Below are positions 26,400 through 35,610 of a stretch of 64,000 nt of DNA, one piece after another. The stretch spans positions 62,001 to 126,000 of the forward strand of contig JBNMLH010000003.1 in assembly GCA_050875145.1 (NCBI GenBank), given 5' to 3'. A model generated the notes under the pieces. It made no database searches. It worked only from the letters and a program-made list of their open reading frames with translations, and was not told the DNA's origin. A program made the position numbers and the translations under genes. Origin of the DNA: CAG-411 sp050875145. Its GTDB lineage: Bacteria; Bacillota; Clostridia; Lachnospirales; Lachnospiraceae. Position 1 is the stretch's first letter; each line of letters begins with the position of its first letter.

Positions 26400-26807
26400 T
26401 TAATCATCAATCTTTTTAGGAATCCTTAAAACAGTTCCTCGTCTGAGCCCAATCGCATTCATTCCATTATATTTTAATAATTCCTCCAAATCCACATCAA
26501 ACTTATCTAATACCTGCTCTAATGTATCATTTCCCGTAATCACATATTCCAACATAACTCCATTCCTGTTCACACTATCCATGTTGTTATTCGTCGTTTC
26601 ATTTTTCTCTTGCTCCATACGTTGCCTTGGTCTTTCCATATCCATCGGAATGCAAATCCATTCTCCCGGTTGCAAATTATATACATTAACATAAGGATTT
26701 GCCTGCATAATTCGATCTAAAGGAATTTGATATCTTCTGCTTATCTGATATAAAGTATCCCCTTCTCTCACCTGATATTCCTCTCCTGCACAAAATCTGT
26801 CTTCCAT
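26400..26807 (-). CDS. Protein with two LysM domains
   Basis: 135 residues holding two LysM peptidoglycan-binding repeats: YQVREGDTLYQISRRYQIP with following LQPGEWICIP (about 9-54), and YVITGNDTLEQVLDKFDV with RRGTVLRIPKK (about 83-131). No signal peptide is visible from the chosen start, ATG 26807, which has TAGGAG upstream; the earlier start at 26951 has no SD. A cytosolic LysM protein could be a spore-coat or sporulation protein, where LysM proteins without signals are common, but this is inference. It precedes the AAA ATPase. Confidence 0.82.
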   Translation of the reverse strand: MEDRFCAGEEYQVREGDTLYQISRRYQIPLDRIMQANPYVNVYNLQPGEWICIPMDMERPRQRMEQEKNETTNNNMDSVNRNGVMLEYVITGNDTLEQVLDKFDVDLEELLKYNGMNAIGLRRGTVLRIPKKIDD

Positions 26808-26998
26808 TTTTTTCACTCCTAATACTCGATAGGATACTATATTCTCTCTGCTTTCAAAATGTTCCTGTTTTTTCCTAAAAAACTTATAAGCCTTTTTTCT
26901 TTTATTAAAAAATATATAAAATTTAGTTAAAACACAAAGCAAACTGTACACTTTGCATAATTTGTTGTAAAAAGATTTTTATGAACCAAAATCCCTTA

Positions 26999-27027
26999 TT
27001 GCTTTCAAAAAAAAGCTGTCGTATAAT
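26999..27027 (+). promoter_or_regulatory. Sigma-A promoter for the large activase gene
   Basis: TTGCTT (26999-27004), 17-base spacer, TATAAT (27022-27027). The leader of about 107 bases contains two small hairpins: GGTACA/TGTACC near 27034-27056 and ATTCTAT/ATAGAAT near 27078-27104. Confidence 0.6.
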
Positions 27028-27140
27028 GGGAAGGGTACACTTTCAACAATGTACCATATAAATAATAGGAAATAACATTCTATTTTTATTTTTATATAGA
27101 ATAGATTTTTCAAAGGAGGATATGGCTTTCGCCAGAAACT

Positions 27141-30100
27141 ATGAGCAATATGAAACATACTTTAGGAATTGATATCGGCTCAACCACTGTTAAGGTTGCT
27201 GTACTCGATGAAAATAACACAATTTTATTCTCAGATTACCAACGGCATTTTGCTAATATTCAGGAAACCCTGGCTAGTATTATCAACGATGCTTATAAAA
27301 AGCTTGGAAATCTTGAGTTTTCTCCTGTCATTACCGGTTCCGGCGGATTGACTCTCTCTAAACATTTAGGAGTTCCCTTTGTTCAGGAAGTTGTCGCTGT
27401 TGCCACTGCTCTAAAAGACTATGCACCTCAAACGGATGTTGCCATTGAGCTTGGTGGTGAAGATGCAAAAATCATTTACTTCACTGGTGGAATTGACCAA
27501 CGTATGAACGGAATTTGTGCTGGTGGTACCGGTTCTTTTATTGACCAAATGGCTACCTTATTAAAGACAGATGCTACTGGTTTAAATGAATATGCAAAAG
27601 ATTATAAGGCAATTTATCCAATCGCAGCTCGTTGTGGTGTATTTGCAAAAACAGATATTCAACCACTTATCAATGAGGGTGCAACAAAACAGGATTTATC
27701 TGCCTCTATCTTTCAAGCGGTAGTAAATCAGACAATTAGTGGTTTGGCCTGTGGAAAGCCCATTCGTGGAAATGTCGCATTTTTAGGAGGACCACTCCAC
27801 TTTTTAACAGAATTAAAGCAGGCATTTATCCGTACATTAAAACTTACTCCAGATCAAATCATTGCTCCAAACCATTCACATTTATTTGCAGCAGTTGGTT
27901 CTGCTATGAATGCAGACCCTTCCGTCACAACCTCTTTTCAAAAATTAAGTGACCAGCTAAATCATGGAATTAAAATGGAATTTGAAGTAACACGTATGGA
28001 ACCTCTTTTCAAAACAGAAGAAGAATATGCTGCTTTTTCTAAACGTCATGCACAGCATAAGGTAATAGAAAAAGAACTTTCTACTTACGAAGGCGATTGC
28101 TTTTTAGGAATTGATGCAGGTTCAACCACAACAAAAGTTGCTCTGGTTTCTGACGACGGCTCCCTTCTATATTCTTTTTATAGTAGTAATAATGGTAGTC
28201 CACTAAAAACTACCACAAAAGCTATTAAAGAAATTTATTCTCTTATGCCTGATAGTGCACGCATTGTACGTGCTTGTTCTACCGGTTATGGAGAGGCTTT
28301 AATTAAAGAAGCCTTCATGCTTGATGAAGGAGAAGTAGAAACCATTGCTCATTATTATGCAGCCTCCTTCTTTGAACCTGATGTAGACTGTATTCTGGAT
28401 ATTGGTGGACAGGATATGAAATGCATGAAAATAAAAGATGGAACAATTGATAGCGTACAGTTAAATGAAGCCTGTTCGTCCGGTTGTGGTTCCTTTATTG
28501 AAACCTTTGCAAAATCATTACAATATGAAGTAGCAGATTTTGCTAAGGTTGCTTTATTTGCGAAAAATCCAATCGACCTTGGCTCCAGATGTACTGTATT
28601 TATGAATTCAAAAGTAAAACAGGCACAAAAAGAAGGCGCCGGTGTAGATGATATTTCCGCCGGATTAGCTTACTCTGTTATTAAAAATGCACTGTTAAAA
28701 GTTATTAAAATTACAGATCCAAAAGATTTAGGTAAGAAAATTGTAGTTCAGGGTGGTACTTTTTATAACGACGCTGTTTTACGCAGTTTTGAAATTATTT
28801 CTGGTTGTGAAGCTGTTCGTCCGGATATTGCTGGTATCATGGGAGCTTTTGGTGCCGCTTTGATTGCTAGAGAACATTACGACGGAAAAACAAATACAAC
28901 TATGCTATCCATCGAAAAAATCAATGCTTTACAATTTGAAACAACCCTTTCAAGATGTAAAGGCTGTACAAATAACTGTCTATTAACAATTAACAAATTT
29001 TCCGGTGGTCGCCAATTTATTACCGGTAACCGTTGTGAACGTGGATTAGGAAAAGCTAAAAAATCAGACAGTGTTCCAAATTTATTTGCCTACAAATTAA
29101 AGCGCCTCTTCCAGTATGAAGCTCTGGACGAGGAACATGCGGTTCGTGGTAAAGTTGGTATTCCAAGAGTCTTAAATATGTATGAAAACTATCCATTCTG
29201 GCATACATTTTTCACAGAACTTGGATATCAGGTGGTACTATCACCAGAATCTACCCGTAAAATTTATGAGCTTGGTATCGAATCTATCCCAAGTGAATCC
29301 GAGTGCTACCCAGCGAAATTAGCCCATGGACACGTTACCTGGCTTATCCGCCAAGGTATTGATTATATTTTCTATCCATGTGTTTTTTATGAGCGTAAAG
29401 AACAGGCAGATGCTGGAAACCACTTTAACTGTCCAATTGTTACTTCTTATGGAGAAAATATTAAAAACAATGTGGAGGAATTAAGAAGTGAGGATATCAC
29501 CTTCCAAAATCCATTTTTATCTTTTGAAAGTGAAGAAATCACTGCAAAGCGATTAGCTGACTACTTCTCGAAAGAAAATAATATTCCTTCATCCGAAATA
29601 CGAAAAGCCGTTCATGCTGCTTGGGCTGAAATGGAACAGGCACATAGAGACATGGAAAAGAAAGGCGAAGAAGTCCTTGCTTACTTAGAAAAAACGGGCA
29701 AAAAGGGAATTGTTCTTGCTGGTCGGCCTTACCACTGCGACCCTGAAATCAACCATGGTATTCCTGAATTGATTACTTCTTATGATGTTGCCGTATTGAC
29801 AGAAGACAGTATTGCACATTTAGGAAAAGTAGATCGACCAACTATTGTTATGGACCAGTGGGTATACCACTCACGTCTTTACGCTGCAGCAGCTTATGTT
29901 CGTACAAATCCAAATCTAAATTTAATTCAGCTAAATTCATTTGGATGCGGACTTGATGCAGTTACAACCGATCAAGTAAATGATATTTTAACCAAATCAG
30001 GTAAAATTTATACTGTATTAAAAATAGATGAAGTAAACAACCTTGGTGCTGCCAGAATTCGTATTCGATCTCTATTATCTGCAGTAAAAGACAGAGACCA

Positions 30101-31361
30101 TAAACACATAGCGCCACATATTACAGATGCAGCGCATCATAGAGTGATTTTCACAAAGGAGATGAAGAAAACTTATACCATTCTTGCTCCCCAAATGTCA
30201 CCAATTCACTTTAACATGGTAATGGCTGCTTTTGAATCCTGTGGTTATAACGTAGAATTACTTCCAAGTAATAAATCTTGTCTGGACTATGGATTAAAAT
30301 ATGTAAATAATGATGCATGCTATCCTTCGCTTTTAGTCGTTGGACAATTTATGGAAGCGTTAGATTCAGGAAAATATGATTTAGACCGTGTAGCATTAGT
30401 TATTACCCAAACGGGTGGTGGTTGTCGTGCTACAAACTATATCGGCTTCATTCGTCGTGCCTTAGAAAAGGCTGGTTATGGACAAATTCCAGTTATCTCC
30501 CTAAGTGCTGGTATTGAACAAAATCCAGGGTTTAAAATTAGTCTTCCTATGGCAAATCGTGCGATTCAGGCACTTGTCTATGGTGATATTTTTATGCGTG
30601 TTTTATATAAAACACGGCCTTACGAAGCAGAACCAGGTTCGGCAAATGCCCTGTTCAAAAAATGGGAGGCAAAATGTATCAAAGATGTAAAAACAGGTAA
30701 AAATTTCAAGAAAAATATTTACAACATTGTTCACGATTTCGATACACTTCCATTACTTGACATCGAAAAACCTAAAGTAGGTATTGTAGGAGAAATTTTA
30801 GTTAAATTCCTTCCTACTGCAAATAATCACTTAGTTGACCTGTTAGAAGCAGAAGGTGCAGAAGCTGTTTGCCCTGACTTGGTAGACTTCTTCTTATATA
30901 GTTGCTACAATAGCAATTACAAAGTGAAATACTTTGGAAAAAGCAAAAAATCAGCAACTATCAATAATATAGTAATTCGTATATTAGAATTTTATCGCAG
31001 ACATGCAAGAAAAGCCTTAGAACAGAGCAAACGCTTTGAACCAATGCAACATATTGAAACCCTTGCAGAATATGCCGAACCATTTGTTTCCATTGGAAAT
31101 ATGACAGGAGAAGGATGGTTTTTGACTGGAGAAATGGTAGAACTGATTCACTCCGGTGTTTCTAACATTGTTTGTACACAGCCATTTGGTTGTCTTCCTA
31201 ACCACGTAGTAGGTAAAGGTGTTATCAAGGAATTGCGCCGTGCATTCCCTGGTGCAAACATCGTAGCTGTTGACTATGACCCTGGCGCTAGCGAAGTAAA
31301 TCAGCTTAACCGTATTAAATTAATGCTCTCTACCGCAAATACAAACTTAAAAACAAACTAG
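27141..31361 (+). CDS. Two-domain acyl-CoA dehydratase activase-like protein
   Basis: 1406 residues. Two BcrAD/BadFG (ASKHA) ATPase domains in tandem: 7-260 begins GIDIGSTTVKVAVLD, and 321-580 begins LGIDAGSTTTKVALV. Each keeps the two Cys that bind the bridging 4Fe-4S cluster in HgdC-type activases (C126 and C165; C445 and C484). Next comes a Cys-rich segment (C606, C609, C613, C632) and a DUF2229-type region (GIPRVLNMYENYPFW, IPSESECYPAK), then a dehydratase-like C-terminal part. Known activases use ATP to inject an electron into 2-hydroxyacyl-CoA dehydratases or benzoyl-CoA reductases. This long form is widespread in anaerobic Clostridia and its substrate is not established. The AGGAGG lies 21 bases before ATG 27141, unusually far; ATG 27150 is also possible. 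No dehydratase subunits are adjacent. Confidence 0.9.
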   Translation: MSNMKHTLGIDIGSTTVKVAVLDENNTILFSDYQRHFANIQETLASIINDAYKKLGNLEFSPVITGSGGLTLSKHLGVPFVQEVVAVATALKDYAPQTDVAIELGGEDAKIIYFTGGIDQRMNGICAGGTGSFIDQMATLLKTDATGLNEYAKDYKAIYPIAARCGVFAKTDIQPLINEGATKQDLSASIFQAVVNQTISGLACGKPIRGNVAFLGGPLHFLTELKQAFIRTLKLTPDQIIAPNHSHLFAAVGSAMNADPSVTTSFQKLSDQLNHGIKMEFEVTRMEPLFKTEEEYAAFSKRHAQHKVIEKELSTYEGDCFLGIDAGSTTTKVALVSDDGSLLYSFYSSNNGSPLKTTTKAIKEIYSLMPDSARIVRACSTGYGEALIKEAFMLDEGEVETIAHYYAASFFEPDVDCILDIGGQDMKCMKIKDGTIDSVQLNEACSSGCGSFIETFAKSLQYEVADFAKVALFAKNPIDLGSRCTVFMNSKVKQAQKEGAGVDDISAGLAYSVIKNALLKVIKITDPKDLGKKIVVQGGTFYNDAVLRSFEIISGCEAVRPDIAGIMGAFGAALIAREHYDGKTNTTMLSIEKINALQFETTLSRCKGCTNNCLLTINKFSGGRQFITGNRCERGLGKAKKSDSVPNLFAYKLKRLFQYEALDEEHAVRGKVGIPRVLNMYENYPFWHTFFTELGYQVVLSPESTRKIYELGIESIPSESECYPAKLAHGHVTWLIRQGIDYIFYPCVFYERKEQADAGNHFNCPIVTSYGENIKNNVEELRSEDITFQNPFLSFESEEITAKRLADYFSKENNIPSSEIRKAVHAAWAEMEQAHRDMEKKGEEVLAYLEKTGKKGIVLAGRPYHCDPEINHGIPELITSYDVAVLTEDSIAHLGKVDRPTIVMDQWVYHSRLYAAAAYVRTNPNLNLIQLNSFGCGLDAVTTDQVNDILTKSGKIYTVLKIDEVNNLGAARIRIRSLLSAVKDRDHKHIAPHITDAAHHRVIFTKEMKKTYTILAPQMSPIHFNMVMAAFESCGYNVELLPSNKSCLDYGLKYVNNDACYPSLLVVGQFMEALDSGKYDLDRVALVITQTGGGCRATNYIGFIRRALEKAGYGQIPVISLSAGIEQNPGFKISLPMANRAIQALVYGDIFMRVLYKTRPYEAEPGSANALFKKWEAKCIKDVKTGKNFKKNIYNIVHDFDTLPLLDIEKPKVGIVGEILVKFLPTANNHLVDLLEAEGAEAVCPDLVDFFLYSCYNSNYKVKYFGKSKKSATINNIVIRILEFYRRHARKALEQSKRFEPMQHIETLAEYAEPFVSIGNMTGEGWFLTGEMVELIHSGVSNIVCTQPFGCLPNHVVGKGVIKELRRAFPGANIVAVDYDPGASEVNQLNRIKLMLSTANTNLKTN

Positions 31362-31410
31362 AAACAATTATCATATAGCTGTGACGATATTTTATTATTT
31401 GTACAAACAG

Positions 31411-31490
31411 CAAAAAGGGATACATTATAAATGTCAAAACCGTACTTTATATACATAAACGGTTCCATACATTCATAATGTATCCCTTCT
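31411..31490. terminator. Long nested hairpin, likely bidirectional terminator
   Basis: A 14-bp perfect stem (31415-31428 with 31475-31488) encloses a smaller stem (AACCGT 31438-31443 with 31459-31464). A five-A run at the left makes it a terminator for the minus-strand gene at 31503; it can also end the activase transcript. Confidence 0.7.
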
Positions 31491-31502
31491 TAATTTCCTT
31501 AC

Positions 31503-32267
31503 TTATGATTCACTAAGTTTATTTTTTATTGCAGGAACTAAAGTTCTTCCATTCATCTGTTCCAATAACTGCTTACGTTCTTCCATCTTTTTTAAATTGC
31601 GGTAACATTCCAAATAAGAGAAGTCAACCATATCTTGCAAGATAGAAGAAACCTTTCGCCCTTTTAATGTATCTAATCTTTCTAATGCCTCTGTATACTC
31701 ACCTTTTACAATCAATTCAAACGCATACATCAATAGAACATTATTTGTCAGCCCCGATGTAGTAGAATCATACTTTTTCAATAATTTTCGCTGTTCATCC
31801 ATCACGGACTTTAATGCGGTATATTGACCACTTAAAAAGTCAGCCATAGTCTCATATGCATAACATAACACCCGATTTACCTCTGGCTGCCCTGCCACAG
31901 AAATCACCTCAAGTGTTTCTAATGCCTGTTCATACTGCCCTGCATAAACCTGTCCTGCGGCAATATTGATACGAACTAAATCTTTTTGCTGTTTTCCCGA
32001 TACCTTATTTAAAATCTCCTGCATCTCTTTTACATACAATACAGGCTCCTTTTCCTCATACAGCAAGTGCGTTGGTCCAGAAACAATCTTACTCAACTTA
32101 GACATCCGAACCATCTTAAATACCATCCAAATAATAAGCATAGTAACCGCAATTCCAATCAACAACAATTTTGCCTGTGCCTCTGGAAGAATACTCGCAA
32201 CCGCATAAATAATACCTACTACCAAACACGCACCCAAAACACACAACATGCTTTTTTTATTTTTCAT
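31503..32267 (-). CDS. Membrane-anchored TPR-like protein, unknown function
   Basis: 254 residues. Two N-terminal membrane helices (about 7-28, VLGACLVVGIIYAVASIL, and 33-52) precede a helical domain of repeated helix pairs, for example VYAGQYEQALETLEVI and IVKGEYTEALERLDTL, which look like tetratricopeptide units. Such proteins usually mediate protein contacts at the membrane. No closer assignment can be made. SD AAGGAG precedes the ATG. It lies between the activase terminator and mnmA, apparently in its own unit, with an imperfect terminator upstream of it after mnmA. Confidence 0.7.
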   Translation of the reverse strand: MKNKKSMLCVLGACLVVGIIYAVASILPEAQAKLLLIGIAVTMLIIWMVFKMVRMSKLSKIVSGPTHLLYEEKEPVLYVKEMQEILNKVSGKQQKDLVRINIAAGQVYAGQYEQALETLEVISVAGQPEVNRVLCYAYETMADFLSGQYTALKSVMDEQRKLLKKYDSTTSGLTNNVLLMYAFELIVKGEYTEALERLDTLKGRKVSSILQDMVDFSYLECYRNLKKMEERKQLLEQMNGRTLVPAIKNKLSES

Positions 32268-32330
32268 GTTTTTTCTCCTTCTCGATTATTTTTACAGCAA
32301 TTTAGAAAATACTTTTCTTAAAACTCAAAT

Positions 32331-32373
32331 AAGCACTCCTTCCATCTAACTAAGTAATGGATAAAGAATGCTT
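32331..32373 (-). terminator. Imperfect terminator after mnmA
   Basis: AAGCACTCC...CCAT (32331-32345) pairs with ATGGATAAAGAATGCTT (32357-32373) with G-U pairs and small bulges; the minus-strand tail is weakly T-rich (ATTTGAGTTTT). Confidence 0.45.
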
Positions 32374-32403
32374 ATGTCCTTTTTATATACACTGAGAAAC
32401 CTT

Positions 32404-33513
32404 TTATTTTTGCTCGCAAAAGCTGGTACCGATAATACTTCCTCCACCTACTACATAATCCTGTTCATAAAAAACAACCGCTTGTCCCGGTGTAATAGCC
32501 CTCTGTGGTTCATCAAATAAACATTCTACAACGTCTTCTGCAACCATTCGAATCTTAGCCTTTGCTCCATTATGGCTATATCGAATCTTAGCGATTACTT
32601 CCATCTCGCCTTCCAGTTTCTCAATCGACATAAAATTAAGTTTATTTGCATACAATTTAGGCTGAAATACATCTGCATTATCACCAATCACAACCTCATT
32701 GGTCTCTGGACGAATTTCCACAACAAACACAGGTTTACCCATGGAAAGGTTTAATCCCTTTCGCTGTCCCACTGTATAATTCGTTATTCCTTTATGTCTG
32801 CCTAATATGTTACCCTCCAAATCCACGAAATTACCTTCCTGAATTATCTGGTCTGAATTTTCATGAATAAATTTAGCATAATCATTGTCTGGAATAAAAC
32901 AAATATCCTGACTGTCCGGTTTATTGGCTACCAGCAAATTGATGTCCTGCGCAATACGTCGAATCTCCTCCTTCTCATATGCACCGACAGGCATCAACGT
33001 ATGTGATAACTGCTCCTGTGTCAAATTATATAGTGCATATGTCTGATCTTTCTTAGACGATACGGAATGTTTAATGGTATATCTTCCATTTGGGAGTTGC
33101 ATAATCTGTGCATAATGCCCCGTAGCAATATAATCTGCTCCAATTTCTATGGAACGATGTAACAATGCTTCCCATTTTACATAACGATTACATGCAATAC
33201 ATGGGTTTGGTGTTCTGCCACATAAATATTCATCTAAGAAATAATCCATAACGTGTTGTTTAAATTCTTTACGAAAGTTCATAACGTAATAAGGGATGCC
33301 AAGTGTATCCGCTACACGCCTGGCATCCTCTACTGCACTGAGTCCACAACAGCCACCATTCTCTTCCATGTCCAATTCCGCTTCTTCCTGCCATATCTGC
33401 ATGGTAACACCAATTACATTGTACCCTGCCTTTTTTAACAAATATGCAGTCACAGAGGAATCAACGCCTCCAGACATTCCAACAACAACTGTTTTCTTTG
33501 TTTCACTCATCAT
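32404..33513 (-). CDS. mnmA: tRNA-specific 2-thiouridylase MnmA
   Basis: Makes 2-thiouridine at U34 of Lys, Glu and Gln tRNAs, using ATP and sulfur relayed from a cysteine desulfurase. The PP-loop is GMSGGVDSSV (about 12-21). The catalytic cysteines are visible in TPNPCIACNRYVKW and DSQDICFIPDND. Length (369) is normal. The start ATG overlaps the nifU stop (TAATG), so translation is coupled. Neighbours nifU and nifS supply sulfur, giving a coherent thiolation unit. Confidence 0.96.
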   Translation of the reverse strand: MMSETKKTVVVGMSGGVDSSVTAYLLKKAGYNVIGVTMQIWQEEAELDMEENGGCCGLSAVEDARRVADTLGIPYYVMNFRKEFKQHVMDYFLDEYLCGRTPNPCIACNRYVKWEALLHRSIEIGADYIATGHYAQIMQLPNGRYTIKHSVSSKKDQTYALYNLTQEQLSHTLMPVGAYEKEEIRRIAQDINLLVANKPDSQDICFIPDNDYAKFIHENSDQIIQEGNFVDLEGNILGRHKGITNYTVGQRKGLNLSMGKPVFVVEIRPETNEVVIGDNADVFQPKLYANKLNFMSIEKLEGEMEVIAKIRYSHNGAKAKIRMVAEDVVECLFDEPQRAITPGQAVVFYEQDYVVGGGSIIGTSFCEQK

Positions 33514-33953
33514 TAATATTCTTCTCCATCTTCTTCGTCCTCATGTATATCTTGCTTTGGCTTCTTCAACCCTTCGATAACAATTCCGTTCTTTTCAGCA
33601 TAGTCCCATAATGCTGCATGAATTGCCTCTTCTGCAAGAAGGGAACAATGCACTTTCACTGGTGGCAATCCATCCAATGCTTCCATTACGGCCTTGTTGG
33701 TTACCTCTAATGCCTGTTGCACAGTCTTTCCCTTTACAAGTTCTGTTGCCATACTACTTGTTGCTACTGCAGCACCACAACCAAAAGTCTTAAATTTACA
33801 ATCCTGTATAATTCCTGACTGATCAATATCTAAATAAATACGCATAATGTCTCCGCATTTCGCATTTCCTACAGTTCCGACACCACTTGCATTTTCAATT
33901 TCTCCAACATTTCTCGGATTATTAAAATGATCCATCACTTTTTCGCTATACAT
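33513..33953 (-). CDS. nifU: NifU/IscU-like Fe-S cluster scaffold
   Basis: 146 residues with the IscU-type N-terminus (YSEKVMDHFNNPRNVG) and the three conserved cysteines in GNAKCGD, FKTFGCGAA and VHCSLLAEEAIHAA. These scaffolds receive sulfur from the desulfurase and assemble a 2Fe-2S or 4Fe-4S cluster. ATG 33953 has AGGAGG seven bases upstream; the upstream ATG at 33971 overlaps the SD. The acidic C-terminal tail (HEDEEDGEEY) is extra. Co-transcribed with nifS and mnmA. Confidence 0.94.
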   Translation of the reverse strand: MYSEKVMDHFNNPRNVGEIENASGVGTVGNAKCGDIMRIYLDIDQSGIIQDCKFKTFGCGAAVATSSMATELVKGKTVQQALEVTNKAVMEALDGLPPVKVHCSLLAEEAIHAALWDYAEKNGIVIEGLKKPKQDIHEDEEDGEEY

Positions 33954-34023
33954 GTATTTTCCTCCTTGCATTTTTTATTTTATCACACTTTTCAGTAAGC
34001 CTCAAGCCCCTTACATTCATTCT

Positions 34024-35211
34024 TTACTTAGCTGCCTGTTTCTGTACAAAATCCTCATATAATGGTGACATCGCTCTTAATTTTTCTACAATCCCCTTTA
34101 ACTGATCCACTACATAATCAATCTGCTCCTCTGTTGTCTCATCTCCTAATGTCATTCTTAAAGAACCATGCGCAATTTCATGAGGTAATCCAATGGCTAA
34201 TAACACATGAGATGGGTCCAAAGAACCTGATGTACAAGCAGAACCACTTGATGCACAAATGCCTTTCATATCAAGCATAATTAAAAGTGACTCACCCTCA
34301 ACAAACTGGAAACTGCAATTCACATTATTTGGCAATCTTTTCTTTCTATCTCCATTTAAACGTACATATGGTATTTCTGCCAAAATTCTCTCGATTAACT
34401 TATCTCTAAGTTTCGTTTCTTTTTCGGTTCTTTCTTCAAAATTATCAAATGCCAGTTCCACTGCCTTTCCAAGTCCTACTATTCCAGGTACATTTTCTGT
34501 TCCCGCACGTCTTTTTCGCTCCTGCGCACCACCATGTACAAAGGAACGTATTTTAACTCCTTTTCTAATATATAAAAATCCAATTCCTTTTGGACCATTT
34601 AACTTATGTCCACTGGCACTAAGCATATCAATATGATATTCGTCTACATCAATTGGAACATGTGCATATGCCTGTACTGCATCTGTATGGAACAGGATGC
34701 CATGCTCTTTCGCAATTTCACCAATTTCCTTTATTGGTTGAATTGTACCAATCTCATTATTTGCAAACATAACAGAAATCAAAATAGTGGTTGGACGGAT
34801 TGCTTTTTTTAATTCATCCAATTTAACGATTCCATTTTCGTCCACATCAATATAGCTAACTTCGTAACCTTGCTGCTCCAAATATTCGCATGTATGCAAA
34901 ATTGCATGATGTTCAATCTTTGTAGTTATAATATGGTTTCCTTTTGCTTTATATGCCTCTGCGGTAGCCTTTAATGCCCAGTTATCCGATTCAGAACCAC
35001 CAGCCGTAAAATAAATATTTTCACCCTTTGTACCCAAAGTCTTACCAATGGTGTCTCTTACTTGTGTAATAACGGCTTTATTTTTTGAAGCAAATCCATA
35101 TACTGCAGAAGGATTTCCAAAATTCTCAGTAAAGTATGGAAGCATCGCGTCTACAACTTCTGGTTTTGTTGGTGTCGTTGCTGCATGATCTAAATAAATT
35201 AATTTACTCAT
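34024..35211 (-). CDS. nifS: Cysteine desulfurase (NifS/IscS family)
   Basis: PLP enzyme that removes sulfur from L-cysteine for Fe-S clusters and tRNA thiolation. The product starts SKLIYLDHAATTPTKPEVV; the PLP lysine lies in SASGHKLNGPKGIGF and the catalytic Cys in CASSGSACTSGSLDPS. 395 residues, usual length. ATG 35211 has AGGAG eight bases before it; the frame is open to 35340 but those residues do not match the family. No IscR-type regulator precedes it here. Confidence 0.96.
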   Translation of the reverse strand: MSKLIYLDHAATTPTKPEVVDAMLPYFTENFGNPSAVYGFASKNKAVITQVRDTIGKTLGTKGENIYFTAGGSESDNWALKATAEAYKAKGNHIITTKIEHHAILHTCEYLEQQGYEVSYIDVDENGIVKLDELKKAIRPTTILISVMFANNEIGTIQPIKEIGEIAKEHGILFHTDAVQAYAHVPIDVDEYHIDMLSASGHKLNGPKGIGFLYIRKGVKIRSFVHGGAQERKRRAGTENVPGIVGLGKAVELAFDNFEERTEKETKLRDKLIERILAEIPYVRLNGDRKKRLPNNVNCSFQFVEGESLLIMLDMKGICASSGSACTSGSLDPSHVLLAIGLPHEIAHGSLRMTLGDETTEEQIDYVVDQLKGIVEKLRAMSPLYEDFVQKQAAK

Positions 35212-35610
35212 AATTTCATCTCCTATATTAATACTTTTATATATACAAGAATAAAACAACTCTAATGCTATACTCTTATAATACTCTTCTGTAATACATA
35301 AAAAATCTAATACGTATATTCTATTCTCACGCTCTAACATGTACTTATCAAAGCATTCAATTTCCTTCTATTATCAACATACGTCATTTGCACAATAATG
35401 TTCCTAAAACATTTCCTAGTATTCCACTCGGATATATTTTTCTATATACTAGCACTTTCCTTAATGTCTGTCAAGAAATTTATTCATAATTTTTTTCAAT
35501 TGCAAATACAATGCTATAAAGATAGAATCCAGAGAGGAGTGTCAGCAACGAACCGATGTATCTATCCTATTTTTAGCCTTTCACATTTGTTTGTTGCATT
35601 ATTATTTATT
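35212..35610. other. Divergent intergenic region, nifS and flippase
   Basis: 399 bases with no credible gene. It holds the upstream regions of nifS (minus) and the SpoVB-like gene (plus). I see a plus-strand promoter at 35493-35520 and no certain one for nifS. A six-codon frame at 35555 (ATG TAT CTA ...) follows a GAGAGGAG and may be chance. Confidence 0.5.
35493..35520 (+). promoter_or_regulatory. Extended -10 promoter for the SpoVB-like gene
   Basis: TTTTCA (35493-35498), 16-base spacer, TGC-TATAAA (-10 at 35515-35520). The predicted leader is about 84 bases. Confidence 0.45.
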
